A stretch of 64,000 bases of DNA, from assembly GCA_031181345.1 (NCBI GenBank), contig JAPSLC010000016.1:1-64000 (forward strand), read 5' to 3'. The notes beneath the pieces are model-generated. The model saw nothing but the letters and a program-made list of their open reading frames with translations. It was not told where the DNA came from and did not search any database. The stretch comes from Cupriavidus sp. Its GTDB lineage: Bacteria; Pseudomonadota; Gammaproteobacteria; Burkholderiales; Burkholderiaceae. The position numbers and the translations under genes are program-made. How positions within the stretch are numbered: the stretch's first letter is position 1; every line of letters starts with the position of its first letter. Shown piece by piece: positions 9,031 to 17,879 of the stretch.

Positions 9031-9342
9031 GGAAGTCATCCTTGTTTCTAATGCGCAAATCCAGCAGCCCGGTGGTCTTGTCGCTGTCTGCGCCGCATCA
9101 AGCGGCCGGCGGGCGTCGCGGCTGGCCTCGCCATTGGAGAATCTTGGAAGCGGGGCAGTAGCGAGATTAGGGGGGCGGCGTGATATGGCCGTGCGCGCGG
9201 GCGTGAAAGAAGCGTGAAAGTTCTCGGCCACCAGTACCGCGCTGCGTCAATCCGTGGCCTATAAAAGAGCTTTCAGGGCAGCTTCGCAAGCCGATGCCGC
9301 CGCGCCTGCCTCTGACATCGGCAACCGCAAGGACTCCAAGCG
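9031..9342. promoter_or_regulatory. Shared control region between the TPR gene and the SARP-type regulator gene
   Basis: This 312-base divergent intergenic region has no supported gene. It holds the direct repeat GCGTGAAAG at 9201-9209 and 9212-9220, period 11 bases, the format bound by OmpR/SARP-type winged helices. A TATAAA-like box at 9260-9265 could be a -10 for the rightward gene, but no good -35 is seen. AAGGA at about 9329 is the ribosome site of the regulator. Confidence 0.55.
9201..9220 (+). promoter_or_regulatory. 11-bp-period direct repeat, candidate SARP operator
   Basis: GCGTGAAAG is repeated exactly with an 11-base period, placing both copies on the same DNA face. SARP and OmpR-family regulators bind such tandem repeats. 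The neighbouring gene encodes a SARP-type DNA-binding domain, so autoregulation or control of the TPR gene is a reasonable inference. Confidence 0.5.
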
Positions 9343-12300
9343 ATGGCGGCGGTCCGTCTCGATCTGTTCGGCGGCTTCACGCTGAGTTCGCCGGACGGCA
9401 CTCCCATCCCCCTATCCGCGCGCAAGGCGCGCGCGGTGCTGGCCTATCTTGCGCTGGCCGACGGCCGGCCGCAGCCGCGCGACAAGCTGGCGGCGCTGCT
9501 CTGGCCGGACAGCCATGCCGAACAGGCCCGCACCAGCCTGCGCCAGGCGCTCAGCGCGGTGCGCCGCGCGGTGGAGGGCTATCCGGTGGTGCTCGCCGAT
9601 GCGGACCGGGTGGCGCTATGCGGCGTCGCGGTCGACGTGGTGGCCTTCGAGGACCATCTGCGCGCCGCCACCCCGGATGCGCTCGAGGCCGCGGTTGCGC
9701 TGTATCGCGGCGATCTGCTCGAAGGATTCGATGCCGCCGCGCTGACGTTCGACCATTGGCTCGCGGTCGAGCGCGAACGGTTGCGCGGCCTGGCGCTGCA
9801 GGCGCTGGCGCGGCTGATGGACCGGCACGAGCAGGCGGGCGAACTGGACCGCGCGATTGCTTGCGCCACGCGCCTGCTGACCCTCGATGCCCTGCAGGAG
9901 TCGGTGCACCGGGCGCTGATGCGGCTGTACGACCGGCAGGGCCGGCAGGCGCTGGCGCTGAAGCAATACCGCCTGTGCCGGACCGCGCTGCAGCGCGAAC
10001 TGGGCGTGTCGCCCGAGGCGGAAACCGAGGCGCTGCATCAGCAGATCCTGCGTGCGCGGCGGCATCCGTTGCCGGTACCGCCCGCGCCGGCGGTGTGGGA
10101 CGCGCCGGCCGACGCCGGGGCCTCCACCGAACCGGTGGCCGATGCCGGCAGCGCAGCCGCCGCACCTGCGCCAACTGCGCCAGCTACACCGGAACCACGC
10201 CATGCCGTGGTCGTGGTCGCCAGCGTCGACGATATCGGCGCCCATGCCGCCGGGCTCGACGCCGAGCAGATCCATGGCCTGCTGATGCGCTGGCGCGAGC
10301 GCGCCCGAGCGCTGGCCGCGGCCTGCGGCGGCGCCGTGACCGACGAGATCGGCGCGCGGCTGACCGTCGTGTTCGGCGTGCCGGTGGCCCATGGCAACGA
10401 TGCCGAACGCGCCATGCACGTCGCCGTCGGCCTGCACGACAGCGTGCGGCGCCTGTGCCCCGAGTGCGCGATGCCCCCGGCGGTGCGGGTTGGCGTCGCC
10501 AGCGGGCAGGTGCTGTTCGCGGCCGCGCCCGCAATCGCGGGCGGCGCCATGACGCTGACCGGCCCGCCGGTCAACGTCGCCGCGCGCGTGATGGAGCACG
10601 CGCAAGCCGGCGAGACCGTGGTGTCGAATCGCGTCTTTCTCGCCTTGCCGGGGCGCCTGGAGGTCGAGCATCTGACCGATGTGTCGATGCCGGGCATTGC
10701 CGAGCCGATTCCGTTATGGCGCGTGCGCCGGTTTCTCGATCCCGCCGAGACCGCTCCCCAGCATGCCTTCGTCGGGCGCCAGGCCGAACTGGTGCAACTG
10801 GCTGGCGTTGCCGGCGATTGCCTGCGCTCCGGACAGGGCCGCGTGGTAGTGATCCGCGGCGAGGCCGGCATCGGCAAGAGCCGGCTCGCCGAGCGTTTCG
10901 TCGCGCTGGCGCGCGAACACGGCATGGAAGCGCTGCGTGCGCTGGTGCTCGATTTCGGCGTCAGTACTTCGGGCGATCCGCTGCGCGTGCTGGTGCGCGG
11001 GCTGTTCGGCATCGACGCGTGCGCCGGCACCGAGGTGCGTGCGGCGGTCATCGCGGAAGCGATCGCCAGCGGGCGCATCGACGATGACGACGTGCCGTTC
11101 GCCTTCGATCTGCTCGACGTACCGCAGCCCGAGGCGCAGGCCGCGGCGCTGGCCGCGATGGATGCCGGCGCACGCCAGAGGGGCGTGCAACGCTTCGTGC
11201 TGGCGCAAGTGGTCCGCCGCAGCAGGCTCAAACCGCTGCTGATCGTTCTCGAGGACGTGCATTGGGCCGAGCGCGCGCTGCTCGACTGCCTGGCCCGGCT
11301 CGCGGCCGCCACGCGGACCTGCCGGCTGGTGCTGGCGATGACGGTGCGCCCGGAGCAGGATCCGCTCGACAGCGCGTGGCGCGCGGCGGCGGGCAGCGCG
11401 TCGCTGACCACCATCGATCTGGGGCCGCTGAACGATGCGGAGGCGCGCGAACTGGCCACGCGCTATCGCCATGTCGACGAGCAACTGGCCGATTCCTGCA
11501 TCCGTCGCGCCGAAGGCAATCCGCTCTTTCTCGATCAGCTGCTGCGCAATGCGGCCCCCGGCACGGATGCTGACGCGCTGCCCGGCACGCTGCAGAGCAT
11601 CGTGCTCGCGCGCATGGACCGTTTGCCCGAGTCGCATCGCCAGGCGCTGCAGGCCGCCGCGGTGCTGGGTCAGCGCTTCTCTCCGGCGGCGCTGCGCCAT
11701 CTGCTTGGCACGGCCGACGATCCCTGCGATGCGCTGGCGCGCCAGGCGATGCTGCGGCCCGAGGGGGAAGACTATCTGTTCATGCACGCGCTGATTCATC
11801 AGGCCGTCTACGCGTCGCTGCTCAAGTCGCGCCGGCTGGCGCTGCATCGGCGTGCCGCCGACTGGTATCGAAGCCGCGATCTGACGCTGCATGCCGAGCA
11901 TCTCGACGCCGCCAGCGATGTCGACGCCGCGGCGGCCTACGAAGCGGCGGCGCGGCACGAGGCGGGACACTTCCGCAACGAGCGGGCGTTGCGCCTGGTC
12001 GAGCGCGCGCTGGAGATCGTCGGCGATGGCGCGACCAGGCAGTCGCTGGCCTGCCTGCGCGGCGAGCTGACGCTCAATCTCGGCCAGCCGGCCGAAGCGC
12101 TGAAGGCCTTCGAGCACGCGGTCGCGCTGGCCGACGACCACAGCCAGCGCGCGCACGCCTGGTTCGGCGTGGCCGCGGCGCTGCGGCTGCTGGACCGCTA
12201 CGAGCGCGCGTTGATCGCTCTGCAACACGCGCAGCGCGGCGCCGCCGCGATCGGCGACGAGGACATGCTGGCGCAGATCGAATCGCTGCGCGGCAACGTT

Positions 12301-13278
12301 CATTTCCCGATGGGCGACCTCGACGCCTGCCTGACCGCGCACCAGCGCGCGCTGCAGCACGCCGGCACCGCGGGCTCCGCGCTGGGCGAGGCACGCGCGC
12401 TCGGTGGTCTCGGCGATGCCTATTACCAGCAAGGCCGGATGGTCACCGCCCGCGCGCATTTCGTCCGCTGCGTCGAGTTGGCCCGCGCGCGCGGTTTCGT
12501 GCGGATCGAGGGGGCGAACCTGCCCATGGTCGGTGCCGTCGACAGCCTGTGCAATGCCTTGTCGTCCGCGCTGGCGCGTTGCGAGGAGGCGCTGCGCATC
12601 GCGCGCCGGATCGGCGATGCGCGCATCGAACTGCTGGCCTACGACGTGATGGCATCGACCGAGCAGCAGACCGGCGAATGGGCCAAATCGCAGGCGCATG
12701 CCGAACGGGCCTTGGCACTGGCCCGGCGCCTGGGCGCGCGTCGCTTCGAAGCGGAACTGGTCGGGCGGCGGGCGCTGGCCATCGGCAACCAGGGGCATCC
12801 CGAAGCCGCGGAGCAGCTGCTGGACGAAGCGCTGGCGCTCAGCCGCGACACCGGCATGCGCTACTCGGGGCCGATGATCCTGGGCTTTCTGGCCCGCACC
12901 TCACGCGATCCGGACAAGCAGCGCCGTGCGTTGGCGCAGGGCGAGGCGATCCTGGCGCAAAGCTGCGTCAGCCATTGCCACCTCGATCTCTACGAAGCCG
13001 CGATGGACGTCTCGCTGCGCAACGGCCGCTGGGACGACGCCGACCGCTATGCCGACGCGCTGCAGGCCTACACGCGGCCGGAGCCGTTTCCGTGGGCGCA
13101 GTTCCAGATTCGCCGTGCCCGTATCCTGGCGGCGCTGGGCCGCAGCCCGCGGGGCGCCAGCCCGACCGGGCTGCGCAGCGAGTTGATGGCCCTGCGCAAG
13201 GAGGCAATCGGCGCGGGCATGCTCGCGGCCCTTGCGACTATTGAAGAGGTGTTGCGGCGGGTTGGCACACCTTACTAG
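9343..13278 (+). CDS. Giant SARP-type regulator: winged helix-BTAD, degenerate class III cyclase-like domain, AAA ATPase and TPR domain
   Basis: This 1311-residue protein opens with a SARP/OmpR-like winged helix (about 1-95, starting VRLDLFGGFTLSSPDGTPI) and a BTAD helical domain (about 98-240). A cyclase homology domain follows (about 285-465) with AAACGGAVTDEIGARLTVVF and LTGPPVNVAARVMEHA. Then an AAA/STAND ATPase with Walker A GEAGIGKS near 506-513 and Walker B LLIVLEDVHWAE, and a long C-terminal TPR array from about 870. In active cyclases the metal-binding motif reads IGDG; here it is IGAR, and the first Asp region is VVVVASVDDIG. The cyclase is probably a non-catalytic sensor. The ATG has AAGGA 9 bases upstream. 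It is divergent from the TPR gene. It likely activates transcription in response to a ligand; the signal is unknown. Confidence 0.9.
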   Translation: MAAVRLDLFGGFTLSSPDGTPIPLSARKARAVLAYLALADGRPQPRDKLAALLWPDSHAEQARTSLRQALSAVRRAVEGYPVVLADADRVALCGVAVDVVAFEDHLRAATPDALEAAVALYRGDLLEGFDAAALTFDHWLAVERERLRGLALQALARLMDRHEQAGELDRAIACATRLLTLDALQESVHRALMRLYDRQGRQALALKQYRLCRTALQRELGVSPEAETEALHQQILRARRHPLPVPPAPAVWDAPADAGASTEPVADAGSAAAAPAPTAPATPEPRHAVVVVASVDDIGAHAAGLDAEQIHGLLMRWRERARALAAACGGAVTDEIGARLTVVFGVPVAHGNDAERAMHVAVGLHDSVRRLCPECAMPPAVRVGVASGQVLFAAAPAIAGGAMTLTGPPVNVAARVMEHAQAGETVVSNRVFLALPGRLEVEHLTDVSMPGIAEPIPLWRVRRFLDPAETAPQHAFVGRQAELVQLAGVAGDCLRSGQGRVVVIRGEAGIGKSRLAERFVALAREHGMEALRALVLDFGVSTSGDPLRVLVRGLFGIDACAGTEVRAAVIAEAIASGRIDDDDVPFAFDLLDVPQPEAQAAALAAMDAGARQRGVQRFVLAQVVRRSRLKPLLIVLEDVHWAERALLDCLARLAAATRTCRLVLAMTVRPEQDPLDSAWRAAAGSASLTTIDLGPLNDAEARELATRYRHVDEQLADSCIRRAEGNPLFLDQLLRNAAPGTDADALPGTLQSIVLARMDRLPESHRQALQAAAVLGQRFSPAALRHLLGTADDPCDALARQAMLRPEGEDYLFMHALIHQAVYASLLKSRRLALHRRAADWYRSRDLTLHAEHLDAASDVDAAAAYEAAARHEAGHFRNERALRLVERALEIVGDGATRQSLACLRGELTLNLGQPAEALKAFEHAVALADDHSQRAHAWFGVAAALRLLDRYERALIALQHAQRGAAAIGDEDMLAQIESLRGNVHFPMGDLDACLTAHQRALQHAGTAGSALGEARALGGLGDAYYQQGRMVTARAHFVRCVELARARGFVRIEGANLPMVGAVDSLCNALSSALARCEEALRIARRIGDARIELLAYDVMASTEQQTGEWAKSQAHAERALALARRLGARRFEAELVGRRALAIGNQGHPEAAEQLLDEALALSRDTGMRYSGPMILGFLARTSRDPDKQRRALAQGEAILAQSCVSHCHLDLYEAAMDVSLRNGRWDDADRYADALQAYTRPEPFPWAQFQIRRARILAALGRSPRGASPTGLRSELMALRKEAIGAGMLAALATIEEVLRRVGTPY

Positions 13279-13294
13279 GGATCGCACAAGGTGC

Positions 13295-13329
13295 GGACGG
13301 TGCGGAAGGTGCACAGGGTCGCACCGTCC
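13295..13329. terminator. Hairpin between the convergent regulator and ankyrin genes
   Basis: Perfect 10-bp arms GGACGGTGCG and CGCACCGTCC enclose a 15-base loop in the 66-base gap between two convergent genes. There is no T-run, so it could be a Rho-assisted or structure-only bidirectional terminator. Confidence 0.45.
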
Positions 13330-13344
13330 CTTCTGCCACGGTCT

Positions 13345-14853
13345 TCAGCCCTGACACGCCTTGAGCACCCGCGCTGCATGCGTGTGTCCCGCAGCGGTGG
13401 CGTAAGTCAGCGCGCTTCGTCCGGAATTGTCCTGCAGTTCCCAGTCGGCTCCGGCACCGAGCAGCACCGCCAGAATTTCGATATGACCGTTTGCGGCGGC
13501 ATGCATCAAGGCGGTGGCGCCGCGAATATCTCTCGAATCGACGGCGGCACCGTGGTGCAGCAGCGTCTGGGCGGTGTCGCGGTGTCTGCCGGGACGGAGC
13601 CCGGAAGGGGCGTGGCGCCGCTCGTTTGCAGGCGACGGCGCGCCGGGTCGAGCCAGGGCGGCAAACGAACCCATGGCATCGACACGGATGGCGCAAACGC
13701 GCTCTTGCAACGACGACCCGCAATACAAGGTTGCCGAGTGCAGAGCAGCGAAGGCCAGTGCGGTACGCCCTTCGCCATCCTTGGCATCGACTGCGGCGCC
13801 GTGGCGCAGCAAGGCCTCCACCGTGCTTCGGTGACCGGCCACGGCGGCGAACATCAACGCCGTCCGGCCCAGCGCGTTGCGGGTATCGACGACCGCACCA
13901 GCATCCAGCAGCCGCTCCACAATGCCGTCGTGACCCGCGACTGCGGCGGCCATCAGCGCGGTGTCGCCGCACTGGCTTGGCACCTCGGTGGCCGCCGAGG
14001 CCGCCAGCAGGCGCTCCACCACGGCAACATGCCCGTGAAAGGCAGCCAGCATCAACGCGGTATCGCCGCTGTCTGCCGCGCCCACATTCAGCTGGCGCAT
14101 GCCATGCTCGTCGGCATGGGTCAGCAGCATGTCGACCACGGCCTCGTGGCCCAGTTCGGCGGCGACCATCAGCGCCGTCTTGCCGCGCTGAACGGCAAGA
14201 TCCAGCGGCATCTCGCACGACAGGAGCGTCGCCAGCTCGGCGCGGTCTCCCAGCGACACTGCCTCGGCCATGTTGGCGAGGTAGGCTCGATACCAACCGT
14301 CCTGGCGTTGCAGCTCGGCCATGATCGGCTCCATGCCAGGTCCGGGCTGCCGCTGTGCGCCGAGCCCGTACTCATAGGCATAACGACCATCGGCATCGGG
14401 CACGAAGGCGGCGGGCCAGGCGCCGGCGTCCCCCTTGCGACTGGCCTGGCCGAGCAGCCATGCCAACCAGCCCGGATCGGTGTGTGTTTTGCCGAAGGCG
14501 ATATGCAAGGCGGTTTCCCCACGCATATTGCGCGCATCGAGACGGGCGCCGTGTTCCAGCAGGCATGCCAGCAGGGCCACCGGCGCTGCCAAACGGACCG
14601 CGTAATGCAGGGGCGGATCGCCCTGGTCATCGCAGGTCCGCAGCGCGTCGGGCGCGGCCGCGAGCGCCCGTCGGACCAGCGACAGTTTGCCGCTGCGGAT
14701 GGCGGCGTGCAGGGCCGGGAGGGCACTGTTCGCCGTGTTCGGGGCAGGCGTTTCGAGATACGGAGACGCGGACGGAGACGCGGTGGCGGGCCGGGCCGGA
14801 TGACCGCCGGCATTTGCGTCGTCCGGGAAGGATTCGAAGGGGTTGCGATGCAT
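13345..14853 (-). CDS. Ankyrin-repeat protein
   Basis: This 502-residue protein carries several ankyrin repeats with the hallmark G-TAL-A---GH---V--LL pattern, for example GETALHIAFGK, GKTALMVAAELGHEAVVDMLL, GDTALMLAAFHGHVAVVERLL, GRTALMFAAVAGHRSTVEALL and GATALMHAAANGHIEILAVLL. The first 45 residues are Pro/Ala/Ser-rich and low complexity. There is no signal peptide or membrane segment, and a roughly 45-residue insertion near 385-430 interrupts the repeat array. Ankyrin proteins bind other proteins; no enzymatic domain is present. It has its own promoter-like sequence (14959-14986) and converges on the SARP-type gene. A secreted effector role is conceivable but unsupported. Confidence 0.9.
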   Translation of the reverse strand: MHRNPFESFPDDANAGGHPARPATASPSASPYLETPAPNTANSALPALHAAIRSGKLSLVRRALAAAPDALRTCDDQGDPPLHYAVRLAAPVALLACLLEHGARLDARNMRGETALHIAFGKTHTDPGWLAWLLGQASRKGDAGAWPAAFVPDADGRYAYEYGLGAQRQPGPGMEPIMAELQRQDGWYRAYLANMAEAVSLGDRAELATLLSCEMPLDLAVQRGKTALMVAAELGHEAVVDMLLTHADEHGMRQLNVGAADSGDTALMLAAFHGHVAVVERLLAASAATEVPSQCGDTALMAAAVAGHDGIVERLLDAGAVVDTRNALGRTALMFAAVAGHRSTVEALLRHGAAVDAKDGEGRTALAFAALHSATLYCGSSLQERVCAIRVDAMGSFAALARPGAPSPANERRHAPSGLRPGRHRDTAQTLLHHGAAVDSRDIRGATALMHAAANGHIEILAVLLGAGADWELQDNSGRSALTYATAAGHTHAARVLKACQG

Positions 14854-15158
14854 GGCGGCGTCCTCCGTCGGGACTGGCTCGCCGTCCGCCGCAAAGGGAT
14901 TGGGCGGGAGCGGTGGCGGGCTTGGGGGAACGCCAGCCTACGCACGGTGTAGCGCGATTTCTTACGAAAATGTGTCGGCAGTTCAATCTTGCGCAACAAA
15001 GGGCGTCGGCACTGTTGTGCGAACGCAGCGAAATGCGGTTGGCGCGCCGGTATGCAGGCCACCGGGTGCCGAGAGGAGAGAGCGTGGGCCCGGAAGCGGG
15101 GCCGGGCGCCCAAAAAACGATGGGCGAGGCCGCCATGGCCCCGCCCCCTGGGCAGGCG
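14854..15158. other. 305-bp gap with ankyrin-gene promoter and YeaQ-type gene terminator
   Basis: No gene is supported here. On the minus strand TTGAAC (complement of 14981-14986) and TAAGAA (complement of 14959-14964) are 16 bases apart and about 110 bases upstream of the ankyrin-protein ATG, a plausible sigma-70 promoter. The right end holds the intrinsic terminator of the next gene. Confidence 0.5.
15112..15146 (-). terminator. Intrinsic terminator of the YeaQ/GlsB-family gene
   Basis: On the minus strand a 10-bp stem with one mismatch (GGGCGGGGCC/GGCCTCGCCC, loop ATGGC) is followed within four bases by TTTTTT. It starts 13 bases after the stop codon at 15159. Confidence 0.75.
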
Positions 15159-15410
15159 TCAGGCTCTACGCCGAACCAGCCCGTAGATCACCAGCAGCAC
15201 GATCGCGCCGATCACCGAGGCGATCCAGCCGGCCGGCTCCCCGGGGCGATACCAGCCGAGCGCCTGGCCGACATATCCGGCGATCAGCGAACCGCCTATG
15301 CCAAGCAATATGGTCAAGATCCAGCCCATCTTGTCGTCGCCAGGCTTGATCGCCCTGGCGATCAGCCCCACGATCAGGCCGACGATCACCGTACCGAGGA
15401 ATGACAGCAT
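15159..15410 (-). CDS. GlsB/YeaQ/YmgE-family small membrane protein
   Basis: This 83-residue hydrophobic protein has three membrane segments: FLGTVIVGLIVGLIARAI, MGWILTILLGIGGSLIAGYV and IASVIGAIVLLVIYGLV. The pattern GLIVGLIARAIKPG and GWILTILLGIGGSLIAG is diagnostic of the transglycosylase-associated/YeaQ stress-protein family, and the length matches it. The function in the inner membrane is not established; members are often induced by stress or stationary phase. Start 15410 has GGGAG about 6 bases upstream; an ATG at 15416 lies directly against that site. The gene is monocistronic, divergent from the DedA-rhodanese gene, with its own terminator. Confidence 0.9.
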   Translation of the reverse strand: MLSFLGTVIVGLIVGLIARAIKPGDDKMGWILTILLGIGGSLIAGYVGQALGWYRPGEPAGWIASVIGAIVLLVIYGLVRRRA

Positions 15411-15625
15411 ACGCATCTCCCAGTTGCGAGCGGCCGGCGGGTCCGAGCCGCTTCGGCGCCATATTGCCACGGGTTTGGGCGCAGGGCGAGGGCTCCAGGG
15501 CATCGGACATTCAGAGTTTTTGAAGCGATCGTCCAGGCCGGGACCGGCCGCAGTGGCCGCAGTGCTGGCAAACTTCGCCCATATCGCGAATCATCGCGCC
15601 TTCGATCATTCACCGGGAGACCGCC

Positions 15626-16573
15626 GTGGGCGAACTGCAGGTCCTGCTGGAACAGCATGGACTGACGCTGGTATTTCTGAACGTGCTCATCGAGCAGGCT
15701 GGCCTGCCGGTGCCCGCCTATCCGCTGTTGCTGGTCGCCGGCGCGCTGGGCATGCGCGAGACCGGCCCGTCGATCGGCGCGGTGCTGGGCGCCGTGGTGG
15801 TGGCCTGCCTGATCGCCGATTCGCTGTGGTACGTCGCCGGCCGGCGGCTCGGCCAGCCCATGCTGCGCACCATCTGCAAGGTATCGCTGTCGCAGGACAG
15901 CTGTATCCGGCAGACGCAGTCGCTCTATCTGCGGCTGGGGCCGCGCTCGCTGATCTTCTCCAAGCTGTTGCCGGGCGCGGGCGCACTGTCGACCGCGATG
16001 GCGGGCATGACCGCCACGCCGTTCGCCGTGTTCCTGTTCTACGACGCGCTCGGCGCGGTGGTCTGGGCCGGCGGCGCGCTGATGATCGGCGCGGCGTTCA
16101 GCGACGCGATCGATGCCGTGCTGGAGGCCTTCGGCACCTACGGCCATCTGGCGCTGATGCTGGCGCTGCTGGCGCTCGCGCTGTTCATCGTCTGGCGCTG
16201 GTGGAAGCGGGTGCGGCTGCTGCGCCGGACCCGGCTGGTGCCGCGCATGAGCGTGATCGAGCTCGAAGCGCGGCGCCAGGACGGCCGCCCGCCGCTGGTG
16301 CTGGACGTGCGCGCGCCCGGCAGCGCGGCGCTCGAGCGCATTCCCGGCGCGCTGGCGGTGGACCCCGATGCGCCGCTGGATCTGCTGGCCGAACATCCCC
16401 CTGCCGTCGAGATCGTGGTCTATTGCGCCTGCCCCAACGAGCTGTCCGCCGCGATGCTGGCCGAGCGGCTGCGCGCGGCCGGCTATGCCAATACCTGGGC
16501 GCTGCTGGGTGGCATCGAGGCATGGAAGGAGCTGCGCGGGGAGCCTTCGGCGGGCGATGTAGCGGGCACGTAG
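15626..16573 (+). CDS. DedA-family membrane protein fused to a C-terminal rhodanese domain
   Basis: This 315-residue protein joins two modules. Residues about 1-195 are DedA/SNARE-associated: LIEQAGLPVPAYPLLLVAGAL, the conserved F-K-LPG-- block FSKLLPGAGALSTAMAGM, and several membrane helices. DedA proteins act in phospholipid (C55-P or lipid) translocation and proton-motive homeostasis. After the last helix and basic WWKRVRLLRRTR comes a rhodanese-like domain (about 215-310) with PLVLDVRAPG and the active-site loop VVYCACPNELSA, in which Cys267 is the likely sulfur-carrying residue. The start is GTG at 15626 with GGGAGA 5 bases upstream; no ATG fits. The rhodanese domain should face the cytoplasm. 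Confidence 0.9.
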   Translation: MGELQVLLEQHGLTLVFLNVLIEQAGLPVPAYPLLLVAGALGMRETGPSIGAVLGAVVVACLIADSLWYVAGRRLGQPMLRTICKVSLSQDSCIRQTQSLYLRLGPRSLIFSKLLPGAGALSTAMAGMTATPFAVFLFYDALGAVVWAGGALMIGAAFSDAIDAVLEAFGTYGHLALMLALLALALFIVWRWWKRVRLLRRTRLVPRMSVIELEARRQDGRPPLVLDVRAPGSAALERIPGALAVDPDAPLDLLAEHPPAVEIVVYCACPNELSAAMLAERLRAAGYANTWALLGGIEAWKELRGEPSAGDVAGT

Positions 16574-16718
16574 CGGTCGCATCGCGGGCCGACCCCGGTC
16601 GAATCGCGGGCGGGAGACCCTTCCGACAACGCGGGAAGAGAACGGCTATAGTTGCCGTTCCAATTCGATCGCCGCCTCCGGTTGACGCCGTGGCGGCCCC
16701 GGGACGTGCCGATGTGCC

Positions 16719-16762
16719 GATCGGCCATTGATCGGCCATCGATCGGCCATCGATCGGCCATC
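16719..16762. repeat. Four tandem 11-bp repeats upstream of the luciferase-like monooxygenase gene
   Basis: GATCGGCCATY is repeated four times (16719-16729, 16730-16740, 16741-16751, 16752-16762) and followed by a partial GATCG. The 11-base period puts all copies on one helix face. The array ends 46 bases before the ATG at 16809, so it lies in the promoter or leader. Confidence 0.9.
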
Positions 16763-16808
16763 GATCGCGCCACCCCGGGCCACAACCATTCCCGCATCGC
16801 CTTCCCGC

Positions 16809-17840
16809 ATGACCGCTCCCACCACTGCCTACTCCCTGCTCGACCTTTCGCCGATTCCCGAGGGAAGCGACGCCGCCCGATCGATGCGCAATTCGCTGGA
16901 CCTGGCCCAGCACGCCGAACGTTGGGGCTATCGCCGCTTCTGGCTGGCCGAGCACCACAACATGCCAGGCATCGCCAGCGCTGCCACCGCGGTGCTGATC
17001 GGCTACGTCGCCAACGGGACCTCGACCATACGGGTCGGCTCGGGCGGCATCATGCTGCCCAACCATTCGCCGCTGGTGGTCGCAGAACAGTTCGGCACGC
17101 TGGCCTCGCTGTTTCCGGGCCGCATCGACCTGGGACTGGGCCGCGCCCCGGGCACCGACCAGCTGACCGCCCGTGCCCTGCGCCGCAGTGCGACCCACGA
17201 TACCGCGGACACCTTCCCGCAGGACGTCGAGGAACTGCAGGCCTATTTCGACGAGCCGCGGCCCGGCCAGCGGTTGCGCGCGGTACCGGGCGCAGGCCTG
17301 AAGGTGCCGCTGTGGCTGCTGGGCTCCAGCCTGTTCAGCGCGCAGCTGGCGGCATCGATGGGCCTGCCGTTCGCCTTCGCCTCGCATTTCGCGCCGGGCT
17401 TCATGCGCCAGGCGGTCGACCTGTATCGGCAGACATTCCGGCCTTCGGAGGCACTGTCCCGGCCTTACGTGATGCTGGGCCTCAACGTATTCGCCGCGGA
17501 TACCGATGCCGAGGCGACCCGGCTGTTCAGCTCGCTGCAGCAGCAGTTCCTGGCGCTGGTGCGCGGCACGCCGGGGCGCATCCGTCCGCCGGTCGACGAT
17601 ATCGAATCGATGTGGAACGAGACCGAGGCCGCCCATATCCGCCGCTCGCTGTCGTGTTCGGTGGTGGGCGATCTCGATACGGTGCGCGAGGGCATGCAGC
17701 GCTTCGTCGACGATCTGCGTCCGGACGAGCTGATGCTGACGGCGCAGATCTACGATCATCAGGCCCGTCTGCGCTCCTTCGAGCTGGCCGCGCAGGCCGC
17801 GCAGCAGCTGCGGCCGGTGAGCAGCGCGCAGACGCTGTAG
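16809..17840 (+). CDS. LLM-class flavin-dependent oxidoreductase (luciferase-like monooxygenase)
   Basis: This 343-residue protein belongs to the luciferase-like superfamily, the YhbW/MsnO8-type subgroup. Visible features are [21 protein letters not shown] at the start, [19 protein letters not shown] near 35-55, [25 protein letters not shown], and [11 protein letters not shown] near 113. Members use FMNH2 and O2 to oxidise small organic substrates; the partner flavin reductase is not adjacent. The ATG at 16809 begins the conserved part; a longer frame from 16728 would translate through the 11-bp repeat array and is unlikely. The gene is convergent with the UDG-like gene on the minus strand and lies 235 bases after the DedA-rhodanese gene. 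Confidence 0.92.
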   Translation: MTAPTTAYSLLDLSPIPEGSDAARSMRNSLDLAQHAERWGYRRFWLAEHHNMPGIASAATAVLIGYVANGTSTIRVGSGGIMLPNHSPLVVAEQFGTLASLFPGRIDLGLGRAPGTDQLTARALRRSATHDTADTFPQDVEELQAYFDEPRPGQRLRAVPGAGLKVPLWLLGSSLFSAQLAASMGLPFAFASHFAPGFMRQAVDLYRQTFRPSEALSRPYVMLGLNVFAADTDAEATRLFSSLQQQFLALVRGTPGRIRPPVDDIESMWNETEAAHIRRSLSCSVVGDLDTVREGMQRFVDDLRPDELMLTAQIYDHQARLRSFELAAQAAQQLRPVSSAQTL

Positions 17841-17879
17841 CGCAGGCAGTCGTCATCGGGCCTTCGGCAATGCGCCGGC

